A stretch of DNA of 5,813 nt. Origin: Gammaproteobacteria bacterium. Lineage in GTDB: Bacteria > Pseudomonadota > Gammaproteobacteria > UBA9214. The position numbers and the translations under genes are program-made. Each line of letters starts with the position of its first letter. The first letter of the stretch is position 1. A model generated the notes under the pieces. The model did no database searches. It saw only the letters and a list, made by a program, of their open reading frames with translations, and was not told the origin of the DNA. The stretch lies in contig DMKK01000245.1 of the NCBI GenBank assembly GCA_003454335.1, positions 4,448 to 10,260 of the forward strand. Reading direction: 5' to 3'. This document shows positions 1 to 4,488 of the stretch, in pieces.

Positions 1-37
1 TGGGTGAAGGAGCGCAGCGACGCACCCATCAATCCGG
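1..37. repeat. REP-like palindromic repeat, left copy
   Basis: The segment opens with TGGGTG (1-6), and its complement CACCCA lies at 23-28, giving an imperfect hairpin around a GC-rich core. Positions 16-31 are the exact reverse complement of 5798-5813, and the match extends to 20 of 21 bases over 17-37 and beyond at the right edge. The motif read on the minus strand, TGATGGGTGCGTCGCT, resembles dispersed intergenic repeats that I recall from sulfur-oxidising gammaproteobacteria. The element probably continues to the left of the window. It carries no gene. Confidence 0.65.
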
Positions 38-51
38 GGCCGCTGCAGGCG

Positions 52-453
52 TCAATCCTTGCGCTCGGTCTCGCGCCAGGCAAACGAACAATCAAGATGG
101 GTACGAACGGTAATCAGGCCGCTTAGACCATCCTCGACCAGGATATCCATGGGACGCCGGCGACGCAGGCGCCTGCAGGGTTGTTTCAGCCAGATCAGGC
201 CGATGCTGGCATTACGCGGAAAGGTGGTACGCAGCGCCTCGGCAATCCCGAGCAGGTGTTCAACATGCTTCATGACCACCGGGTCATCCGGCAGGGGCGT
301 ATCATCCTGAAAGCGACGCAACATTCTCGTTCGCGTACCATCCGGCAAGCCCAGTATACTGACCTGGTCAGCGGCCCCGATACCCCAGTCGTCCAGCAGA
401 TTGACGACCATGCGGCCCAGTCGAGTGCGATCTTCCTGGGTAAGTGCTGACAT
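52..453 (-). CDS. Solitary MbcA/ParS/Xre antitoxin-like protein
   Basis: This 133-aa protein looks like a member of the MbcA/ParS/Xre (DUF2384) antitoxin family. Residues about 7-60 form a helical Xre-like HTH region with the family-like stretch around LLDDWG, DQVSILGLPDGTRTR and LP. Residues 61-82 contain the HLLGIAEALRTTFP helix. Residues 83-126 carry the toxin-binding domain pattern of W88, then RRPMDILVEDG (99-109), then GLITVRTHLD. In characterised systems the partner is a RES-domain toxin encoded just downstream, which binds this C-terminal domain and acts on NAD. No such gene fits here: the stop is followed at once by the palindromic repeat. The start is the first ATG, with a weak GTGGA seven bases before it and an extended -10 promoter about 40 nt upstream. 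It may be a solitary regulator rather than an antitoxin. The family call is fairly sure, the role is not. Confidence 0.75.
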   Translation of the reverse strand: MSALTQEDRTRLGRMVVNLLDDWGIGAADQVSILGLPDGTRTRMLRRFQDDTPLPDDPVVMKHVEHLLGIAEALRTTFPRNASIGLIWLKQPCRRLRRRRPMDILVEDGLSGLITVRTHLDCSFAWRETERKD

Positions 454-493
454 TTTTTTCCACTGCCCTTGGGACGGTTATTTGCAAAACAGC

Positions 494-502
494 ATTCTAG
501 CA
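494..502 (-). promoter_or_regulatory. Extended -10 promoter of the antitoxin-like gene
   Basis: On the minus strand this reads TGCTAGAAT, an extended -10 element (TGn followed by a 5/6 match to TATAAT). It lies about 40 nt upstream of the start codon at 453. No good -35 is found at the usual distance, which is common for extended -10 promoters. Prediction only. Confidence 0.4.
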
Positions 503-605
503 TGTGCCATCCGGCAAAAACTTTATAACCCCTTTATCCTTGCGTCATTTCGGGTGCGCTACCCGGCGGCAAGCAGATATGCGCGCGCTAGCGGTGAATT
601 TTCCC

Positions 606-611
606 TATGAT
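606..611 (+). promoter_or_regulatory. Possible -10 box of the DUF3301 gene
   Basis: TATGAT matches the -10 consensus at five of six positions and would place the transcript start about 36 nt before the ATG at 654. The sequence at the -35 distance is only GCGC repeats, so the assignment is weak. The rest of 454-653 holds no recognisable gene. Confidence 0.25.
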
Positions 612-653
612 TCGCCCCCTGCGCTCACAAAAATACACCGGACATTTCATAAC

Positions 654-950
654 ATGACCCCACTCGCCCTGCTGCTGTTAATCGTCTTTCTGGTCTGGTT
701 CTGGCAAATCAGTCAGCGCTGCCGTGACACAGCCATTCAAATTGCCCGCCAAACCTGCAAGCAACAGGGCGTACAGTTTCTCGACGGGACCGCATCCTTG
801 CAGTCTGTCAGGCCCTATTACTCGCGTACCGGCGGCCCCGGCCTGAAACGCACCTATACGTTTGATTACAGCGAAGACGGCCTCGCACGCCAAACCGGCT
901 GCATCATCATGCACAACGCACAGGTCACCTCGGTACTGGTAGACAGTTAA
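654..950 (+). CDS. DUF3301 family small membrane-anchored protein
   Basis: This 98-aa protein has one N-terminal hydrophobic helix (residues about 2-18, LALLLLIVFLVWFW) and then a soluble domain. The domain runs from RCRDTAIQIARQTCKQQGVQFLD (22-44) through a tyrosine-rich centre to a YTFDYSEDGLARQTGCIIMHNAQV strand region (68-91). This order, with ARQTCKQQGVQFLDGTASL following a WFW helix, fits the DUF3301 family of about 100-residue gammaproteobacterial proteins of unknown function. The start at 654 was chosen because the family begins right at the membrane helix; the open frame extends to an ATG at 504, but the extra 50 residues are unlike the family. There is no strong Shine-Dalgarno. The N-out or N-in topology and the role are unknown. 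It is divergent from the antitoxin-like gene and precedes the three-gene run by 65 nt. Confidence 0.8.
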   Translation: MTPLALLLLIVFLVWFWQISQRCRDTAIQIARQTCKQQGVQFLDGTASLQSVRPYYSRTGGPGLKRTYTFDYSEDGLARQTGCIIMHNAQVTSVLVDS

Positions 951-972
951 CTGTCGAGGGCAGCATCACGAC

Positions 973-981
973 TGATATACT
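973..981 (+). promoter_or_regulatory. Extended -10 promoter of the three-gene run
   Basis: TGATATACT is an extended -10 (TGn plus TATACT, five of six). The sequence at -35 distance (TGTCGA near 952-957) is poor. The expected start of transcription near 988 gives a leader of about 28 nt with AGGAAC and AGGAA before the ATG at 1016. It lies just after the DUF3301 stop, so the three genes may have their own promoter. Confidence 0.45.
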
Positions 982-1015
982 CTGCCAGTCACAATCGTTA
1001 TCTCAGGAACAGGAA

Positions 1016-1255
1016 ATGCCCTACTACATCTATATCGTCACAACCCATGACACGACCAGCACCCGGTCAATCAAGCTGGTCAGGGAATATGAGAACTTCA
1101 AACTCGCCAAAACCGAAGTCAGGCGGTTACGCAGTGAAGAGCAACTGGAAGAAGCACAGGCCTACAAGATTATTTTTGCCGATGACATGGCGCAGGCAGA
1201 GCAACGACTCACTGAATTCAGGGAAGAACCCATCGCCAGGGAATGGGAAAAATAG
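1016..1255 (+). CDS. Conserved small protein, 79 aa, function unknown
   Basis: This acidic-basic 79-residue soluble protein begins MPYYIYIV, a beta-strand-like start. A charged segment follows (LVREYENFKLAKTEVRRLRSEE, 21-42) that looks helical, then a short strand AYKIIFAD (49-56) and a final helix AQAEQRLTEFREEPI (59-73). The pattern of an N-terminal PYY strand, an AKTEVRRLR helix, a KIIFA strand and an ending FREEP resembles a small conserved family I have seen in sulfur-oxidising proteobacteria without a known function. No catalytic motif, cysteine or membrane segment is visible. The start has a good ribosome site (AGGAAC at about 1005, and AGGAA just before the ATG). It leads a likely operon: the next gene starts 18 nt after its stop. 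Confidence 0.75.
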   Translation: MPYYIYIVTTHDTTSTRSIKLVREYENFKLAKTEVRRLRSEEQLEEAQAYKIIFADDMAQAEQRLTEFREEPIAREWEK

Positions 1256-1273
1256 CAGCGGCACTTTCCGGCT

Positions 1274-1738
1274 ATGGATGAGCAGCAATACAGGGACACC
1301 TACCATTCGGTAAACGACCGGCGTTGCATTTTCGAAAAAACCATTAACTCACGGCGCAGTACCTGCAAGCAGGCCCATCGCTTCCATCTTGCCGACCGCG
1401 AGGGCATTGCCTGCCGTTCTGCCTCGGCAAATGTACTCTGCAAGGAACTGCTTGACCACATGCGCAGCAAGGCCCGCTTTGCCCTGCACCTGACCAACGC
1501 CGACAGCCCCTTGCCGCATGCCAGGGAAATCAAGGTACAAACCGGGGGACTGCTGGGACTACAAGGTTTGTTACATCCGGAAAAATCCGCTGCTGACAAT
1601 GTCGAAAATATCATCGGGCTGGTTGATACCGCATTAACAGGGTTCGAACGTCTGGAAAACCTGCCTTACGACATTGTTGTGCAGGCCATCGTGAAATTCG
1701 AGGGGCGTAAAAAACGTCAGCACAAACATGATGACTAG
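1274..1738 (+). CDS. Four-cysteine protein of unknown function, 154 aa
   Basis: This soluble protein has no signal peptide or membrane helix. Its N-terminal third contains four cysteines (C18, C31, C47, C56) embedded in a basic, helical context: NDRRCIFEK, RRSTCKQAH, GIACRSA and NVLCKEL. The spacing is C-x12-C-x15-C-x8-C. The middle holds KARFALHLTNADSPLPHAR (66-84), followed by a glycine-rich QTGGLLGLQGLL turn (89-100). The C-terminus has the helix ENIIGLVDTALTGFERL and ends in lysine- and histidine-rich residues. The cysteines could bind a metal or an Fe-S cluster, but the spacing matches no domain I can name. The start is the only convincing ATG, although it has no clear Shine-Dalgarno and may rely on coupling to the upstream gene. 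The pyrophosphatase gene follows 9 nt after its stop. Confidence 0.7.
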   Translation: MDEQQYRDTYHSVNDRRCIFEKTINSRRSTCKQAHRFHLADREGIACRSASANVLCKELLDHMRSKARFALHLTNADSPLPHAREIKVQTGGLLGLQGLLHPEKSAADNVENIIGLVDTALTGFERLENLPYDIVVQAIVKFEGRKKRQHKHDD

Positions 1739-1747
1739 ACCATTGCC

Positions 1748-2263
1748 ATGCCGCTGAAAAGACAAGCCCGAACCGATCCCACGGATACATCACGGCAACT
1801 GCCGCAACTGGAAGTCGTCATTGAGATCCCGCGTGGCAGCTTTCTGAAACGCGGATCAACAGGAGAACTGGATTTTATTTCGCCTTTCCCGTGCCCGTTT
1901 AATTACGGTTCAGTTGACCAGTACATCGGCCTTGAAGGTGACCTGCTGGATGCAGTGGTACTGGGGCCGCGCTTGCAGAGAGGCAAACGCGTAACCGTAC
2001 CGGCAGTAGGCGCCGTGGGACTGACAGACCGTGGCATGTATGACGACAAGATAATCTGCAGCCCTGCCCCCGCCACTCCTCGGCAACGTTTTCTGATACT
2101 GCTGTTTTTCAGGCTGTATGCAAAGTGCAAGGGCGTGCTGAACTTCTTCCGCGGCTGTCCCGGCCGGAATGCCTGCGACGGCTGGGGTGATGCCACGGAA
2201 GCCATTTCCCGGGCACAACCTCGCAAGGACGAAGAATGGACAGGTTCGGATATTTCTTTCTGA
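1748..2263 (+). CDS. Divergent family I inorganic pyrophosphatase-like protein
   Basis: This 171-aa protein aligns by eye with soluble family I pyrophosphatases, which hydrolyse PPi to two phosphates using Mg2+ in the cytoplasm. Motifs in order are VVIEIPRGSFLK (23-34), PCPFNYGSV (48-56), GLEGDLLDAVVLGPRL (61-76), TDRGMYDDKIIC (93-104) and FFRLY (120-124). Against E. coli numbering, E20, K29, Y55, D67, D70, D97, D102, K104 and Y141 are kept (here E26, K34, Y53, D65, D68, D94, D99, K101, Y124). E31, R43, Y51, E98 and K142 are not, and D65 is replaced by E63 in the signature loop. The protein therefore keeps most metal ligands but differs at phosphate-binding sites. It is slightly short, with a loose tail. 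Activity on PPi or another phosphoanhydride is plausible but unproven. It is the last gene of the likely operon. Confidence 0.75.
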   Translation: MPLKRQARTDPTDTSRQLPQLEVVIEIPRGSFLKRGSTGELDFISPFPCPFNYGSVDQYIGLEGDLLDAVVLGPRLQRGKRVTVPAVGAVGLTDRGMYDDKIICSPAPATPRQRFLILLFFRLYAKCKGVLNFFRGCPGRNACDGWGDATEAISRAQPRKDEEWTGSDISF

Positions 2264-2291
2264 AGCGGTTCCCGTATTTTTTTATTTAATA

Positions 2292-2371
2292 GCCACGGAA
2301 ACCACAGAAGAACACGAAAAGATTACCCTTAAGGCATTTATAGTTCCGTGTTCTTCTGTGGATTCCGTGGC
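2292..2371. repeat. Long inverted repeat between convergent genes
   Basis: The left arm (2292-2316) and right arm (2347-2371) are each 25 bases and pair with a single mismatch, around a 30-nt loop that contains the palindrome CCTTAAGG. The arms carry CCACGGAA, CCACAGAAG and AACACG, a style of dispersed palindromic repeat. The hairpin lies between the pyrophosphatase gene and the opposing secreted-protein gene, so it may stop transcription from both sides. The flanking bases after each arm are A-rich rather than T-rich on both strands, so it is not a classic terminator. A mobile-repeat (MITE-like) origin is equally possible. Confidence 0.75.
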
Positions 2372-2395
2372 AAAAAATACATTATTCAGCTTGGC

Positions 2396-3061
2396 CTACT
2401 GCAGCACAATCGAATCTTTTCTGACCGCTGAAAGCGTTTCCAGATTTGCTCCACTCAGACTTGCATGGCGGCGCACCTGGAAATAGATTGTCTTTTTACC
2501 CGGCCCCGCACTTAGCTGGAAAGCCGGCGCTTGCGTATAATCCTGCCAGCCGGCACCCCTGAAATTTGCCATTTCGCTGGCGCGGTACTGTGTCGGCTGG
2601 CCGCTCACCACATTGTCGAGCGTCACATTACGTGTCGTCGTCACAGCTGCACCGCTGCTCATTACAAACCGGCTGATACCCAGCCCGCCACCGGATACCC
2701 GCGTGGCAGTTTCGCTCAGGGGACACTGGGTGCCACCACCACCAGCTGGCAAGGAGAGCACCAGCATGCGATTACCCGTTGGGGGAGCCATGCTTTCCTG
2801 TTCCGCCTTGTAGCCATCTCTGGACGCCGTCACCAGTATCGTGGCACGCGGTACATTGTTGAACGTCGCATTTCCGCTTCCATCTGTCAGACTTGAGCCA
2901 AACTGACCGATCCTGGCGGGTGTGCCCAGGCAGACTGCAACACCGGCCAGCGGTGCCTTGCCGCCACGTTCGAACACCCGAACCTGTATATCAGCAGCGG
3001 GAACCGTTAGGGATGTCAGCGAAAACAGCAATAAAATTGTTAAACCTGAAAGATACTTCAT
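2396..3061 (-). CDS. Secreted protein with carboxypeptidase-regulatory-like domain
   Basis: This 221-aa protein has a Sec signal peptide: MKYLSG, a hydrophobic core (8-19), and a likely cut after VPA at residue 22. Residues about 24-105 look like a carboxypeptidase regulatory-like beta sandwich: IQVRVFERGGKAPLAGVAVCL, then LTDGSGNATFNNVPRATILVTASRDGY. Residues about 142-220 fit an Ig-like repeat seen in surface proteins, with NVTLDN, PTQYRASEMANFRGAGWQDYTQAPAF and KKTIYFQVRR followed by KDSIVL. A GGGGTQCPLSE linker joins them. Two cysteines (C44, C113) could form a disulfide. It probably acts in the periplasm or at the surface as a binding or structural protein; no catalytic residues are visible. 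The start has AAGGA six bases upstream and a promoter near 3111-3138. The ligand is unknown. Confidence 0.75.
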   Translation of the reverse strand: MKYLSGLTILLLFSLTSLTVPAADIQVRVFERGGKAPLAGVAVCLGTPARIGQFGSSLTDGSGNATFNNVPRATILVTASRDGYKAEQESMAPPTGNRMLVLSLPAGGGGTQCPLSETATRVSGGGLGISRFVMSSGAAVTTTRNVTLDNVVSGQPTQYRASEMANFRGAGWQDYTQAPAFQLSAGPGKKTIYFQVRRHASLSGANLETLSAVRKDSIVLQ

Positions 3062-3064
3062 ATT

Positions 3065-3099
3065 ATTTTCCTTATATTTTCCTTGGTATTATTTTCCTT
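3065..3099 (-). repeat. Triple AAGGAAAAT leader repeat
   Basis: On the minus strand AAGGAAAAT occurs three times (complement at 3065-3073, 3076-3084 and 3091-3099), immediately before the start codon at 3061. The proximal copy acts as the Shine-Dalgarno. The extra copies are unusual and could be leftovers of a small duplication. Confidence 0.7.
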
Positions 3100-3110
3100 G
3101 TTACAAATCC

Positions 3111-3138
3111 AGTGTAGAACATCTACCGGAAACATCAA
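3111..3138 (-). promoter_or_regulatory. Sigma70-like promoter of the secreted-protein gene
   Basis: On the minus strand TTGATG (3133-3138), a 16-nt spacer and TACACT (3111-3116) form a good sigma70-like pair. The expected start near 3104 lies about 43 nt before the ATG. It overlaps the end of the upstream receiver-like gene, which suggests independent transcription. Confidence 0.5.
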
Positions 3139-3542
3139 CCCGGGACAGTCACGGTGTCTGCCGGGTCCTGCAAGGATGTCTGCAACATCGATGCTTCGAT
3201 CGGAAATGTCAGGGCCTTGTACACGGGTATACGTGCACGCAAATTATCAAATTGCATCGCAAATTCCTGCTCGTAGAAAACAATAACACGTGTCTCCGGC
3301 AGACGCTGTACGACAGCAAGTAATGACTCCAGATTGCTGGTACGGTCACGGAAATCCGACTGGAAATTAAACTCGGCAACAATCACATCGGGCCGGTGTT
3401 CTTTAAGAAAGCCCAGCGCCTTGCGCATCCGCGTCGCCACAGCCACCTCATAACCAAGTGATTCATACAAGGGGGTGAAATTGGGATAACCACCCAGCTC
3501 AATGATGGATAGCAACAGTTTCTGCGGGGCCCGGTCTGACAT
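3135..3542 (-). CDS. Degenerate response-regulator receiver domain protein
   Basis: This 135-aa single-domain protein has the CheY-like alternating strand-helix order: KLLLSII (8-14), a helix with TPLYESLGYEVAVATRMRKALGFL (23-46), then the strand PDVIVAE (51-57), a helix LESLLAVVQRLPETR, the strand VIVFYE (86-91), and VYKALTFPIE (107-116). The phosphorylation site is missing: the strand-3 aspartate is replaced by E57, the acidic pair at the end of strand 1 is II-E, and the strand-5 lysine before Pro is F113. It is therefore a pseudo-receiver that probably signals by protein contact and not by phosphorylation. Glutamate at the acceptor site may mimic the phosphorylated form. There is no DNA-binding or output domain. 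The start has only a weak GGA. The fold is fairly certain, the partner unknown. Confidence 0.7.
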   Translation of the reverse strand: MSDRAPQKLLLSIIELGGYPNFTPLYESLGYEVAVATRMRKALGFLKEHRPDVIVAEFNFQSDFRDRTSNLESLLAVVQRLPETRVIVFYEQEFAMQFDNLRARIPVYKALTFPIEASMLQTSLQDPADTVTVPG

Positions 3543-3566
3543 GATCCAATCATATCAGGAGGTAAT

Positions 3567-3614
3567 ATGGAAGAAATCTCACCCAGGCGGCTAATCAGAT
3601 CTATATATAGTTAG
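3567..3614 (+). CDS. Possible 15-aa small ORF with strong Shine-Dalgarno
   Basis: An ideal AGGAGGT (3557-3563) stands four bases after its core before an ATG at 3567, opening a 15-codon frame (MEEISPRRLIRSIYS) that ends at TAG. It lies opposite the leader of the receiver-like gene. The ribosome site is better than for any other gene here, which is the only reason to list it. The peptide resembles nothing I know, no promoter is obvious, and chance is a fair explanation. Confidence 0.25.
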   Translation: MEEISPRRLIRSIYS

Positions 3615-3631
3615 CTGACAATCCATTTCAG
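3604..3631 (-). promoter_or_regulatory. Possible promoter of the receiver-like gene
   Basis: On the minus strand CTGAAA (3626-3631), a 16-nt spacer and TATATA (3604-3609) give a moderate sigma70-like match, four of six in each box. The -10 lies inside the palindrome CTATATATAG. The leader would be about 55 nt. Confidence 0.35.
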
Positions 3632-3766
3632 GCCGTCTTTACCCGGAAAACCCGGGATACAACAGACTACCGGGAAATATTATCATTCCCCGAACAACCG
3701 TATCTTATTGAATAATATATCAATATATAAAAATACGCAGTTATTTTCCTGCTTTATTAGAGTTTT

Positions 3767-3792
3767 CTTAAATAAGTGCTTGCTTATTTAAG
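3767..3792. promoter_or_regulatory. Perfect inverted repeat, candidate operator
   Basis: CTTAAATAAG (3767-3776) and CTTATTTAAG (3783-3792) are perfect reverse complements around the 6-nt centre TGCTTG. The right arm overlaps the predicted -35 hexamer (3780-3785) of the sulfur globule gene, a typical place for a repressor. The size and symmetry suit a dimeric winged-helix regulator of the ArsR type. The alternative is an AT-rich hairpin without function. Confidence 0.5.
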
Positions 3793-3808
3793 CATCTGCT
3801 TATATTAT
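3780..3808 (+). promoter_or_regulatory. Predicted promoter of the sulfur globule gene
   Basis: TTGCTT (3780-3785), a 17-nt spacer and TATTAT (3803-3808) form a good sigma70-like promoter. The transcript would begin near 3815 and carry a leader of about 59 nt. The -35 sits in the inverted repeat described at 3767-3792. Confidence 0.5.
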
Positions 3809-3873
3809 AACTCCCGTCGTTGAACACACACTTTTTAACCAAGTTTACTAATTTGACTATTTGGAGAATGATG

Positions 3874-4224
3874 ATGAAGAAAATTTCTACGGTACTTTTT
3901 GCTGCAACTATCGCTGTTGCTTCTACTGCTGCTTCCGCTTGGGGTAACAATGGTTACAACAACGGTTATGGCAACGGCTATGGCGACGGTTATGGCGCTG
4001 GTGATTTCGACGCCGACGCCGATGCCAGCTTTGGCTTCAGCATGGGTGGTAGCGCCAGCGGTCGTGGTCGCGGCTATGGTAACGGCTACAACGGTTACCG
4101 TGGTTACAACGGTTACAACGGCTACCGTGGTTACAATGGCCCTTACGGCCAGGCCCCTTACGGCTACGCCCCGGTTGCTGCTCCGGTTGCCCCTCAGGCA
4201 CCTGTTGCTCCGGTTGCCAAGTAA
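3874..4224 (+). CDS. Sulfur globule envelope protein (Sgp family)
   Basis: Proteins of this type coat the elemental sulfur globules stored by sulfur oxidisers such as Allochromatium vinosum (SgpA-C); they are exported by Sec. The 116-aa precursor has a clear signal peptide (MKKISTVLFAATIAVASTAASA, cut after A22), leaving a 94-aa mature chain. Its order is: a GYNNGYGNGYGDGYG-type repeat (27-41), an acidic patch D44-D50 (DFDADAD), a Gly/Ser/Arg linker, a second Gly-Tyr-Asn/Arg repeat (67-89), YGQAPYGYAP, and an Ala-Pro-Val tail (99-116). This layout is typical of the family. Three ATGs stand in a row at 3868, 3871 and 3874; the third is best spaced (seven bases) from GGAG and gives the normal MKK signal start. 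It is monocistronic, with its own promoter and a strong terminator. Assignment to a particular Sgp subtype is not possible from sequence alone. Confidence 0.88.
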   Translation: MKKISTVLFAATIAVASTAASAWGNNGYNNGYGNGYGDGYGAGDFDADADASFGFSMGGSASGRGRGYGNGYNGYRGYNGYNGYRGYNGPYGQAPYGYAPVAAPVAPQAPVAPVAK

Positions 4225-4253
4225 GACCCTGGTCTAGACAGCCAGAAAAGCCC

Positions 4254-4291
4254 AACGGGGGCGACTCGCAAGAGTCGCCCCCGTTTTTTTT
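4254..4291 (+). terminator. Strong rho-independent terminator of the globule gene
   Basis: A perfect 14-bp stem (4254-4267 with 4272-4285), rich in GC, closes on the tetraloop GCAA and is followed by a run of eight T residues (4284-4291, the first two within the stem). It begins 30 nt after the stop codon. Such a strong terminator fits an abundantly transcribed structural-protein gene. Confidence 0.95.
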
Positions 4292-4488
4292 GCCTACAGG
4301 ATGGTCACTTCGGGCATCCTGCCCTCTCGTGACACTCGGACATCCTGTCCATCGTCGCGGGAGGCATGGAGAAGGTGAAACCGGGAACCGGTTGAGAGGC
4401 TGGCCTGGGCCATGCCGGGAGCAATCTCTTAAAGCTGCCACCAAGGCCTGGCTTTCGATGGCGCCGGGAATGGTCTCTCCCTATTCAG
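4292..4488. other. Non-coding spacer with repeated CATCCTG motifs
   Basis: No gene is supported in this spacer between two convergent genes. Its left part holds an imperfect direct repeat (4306-4325 and 4333-4352) centred on CATCCTG and CATCCTGT, plus an upstream ACAGGATG (4296-4303) that could pair with either. Farther right are GGCATGG (4363-4369) with CCATGCC (4410-4416), CCGG-GAA-CCGG near 4381-4389, and AAAGC (4431-4435) with GCTTT (4451-4455). The last pair could be a weak terminator for the regulator gene, though it lacks a T tract. Confidence 0.55.
4306..4352. repeat. Imperfect tandem repeat, two units of about 20 bp
   Basis: CACTTCGGGCATCCTGCCCT (4306-4325) and CACTCGGACATCCTGTCCAT (4333-4352) match closely once a one-base gap is allowed. 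CAGGATG at 4297-4303 is the inverse of CATCCTG in the first unit, so the element can fold into alternative hairpins. This looks like a fragment of a dispersed intergenic repeat. Confidence 0.55.

Larger units (their letters stand above)
3543..3873. other. AT-rich intergenic region upstream of the globule gene
   Basis: This 331-bp region separates two divergent genes and is clearly richer in A and T than its neighbours, notably 3700-3810. It contains the promoter of the receiver-like gene, a 15-codon ORF with strong ribosome site (3557-3614), a small hairpin CCCGG-AAAAC-CCGGG (3642-3656), a dyad TATTGA-N8-TCAATA (3706-3725), and the 10-bp inverted repeat and promoter of the globule gene (3767-3808). 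No longer gene is supported in it. Confidence 0.7.

Noticed and set aside
504..653. N-terminal extension of the DUF3301 gene to the ATG at 504
   Set aside because: The extra 50 residues look non-coding and would bury the membrane helix that starts this family.
1903..2226. Two open frames on the minus strand opposite the pyrophosphatase gene
   Set aside because: They have no recognisable domain or ribosome site, and the plus strand encodes clear pyrophosphatase motifs.
2292..2371. Classic rho-independent terminator
   Set aside because: The stem is strong, but the bases following it are A-rich on either strand, and the 30-nt loop is long.
3899..4237. Long open frame on the plus strand offset from the sulfur globule gene, with hydrophobic low-complexity translation
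   Set aside because: It is a frame shadow of the repetitive Gly-Tyr codons. The overlapping frame has the signal peptide, ribosome site and family-like composition.
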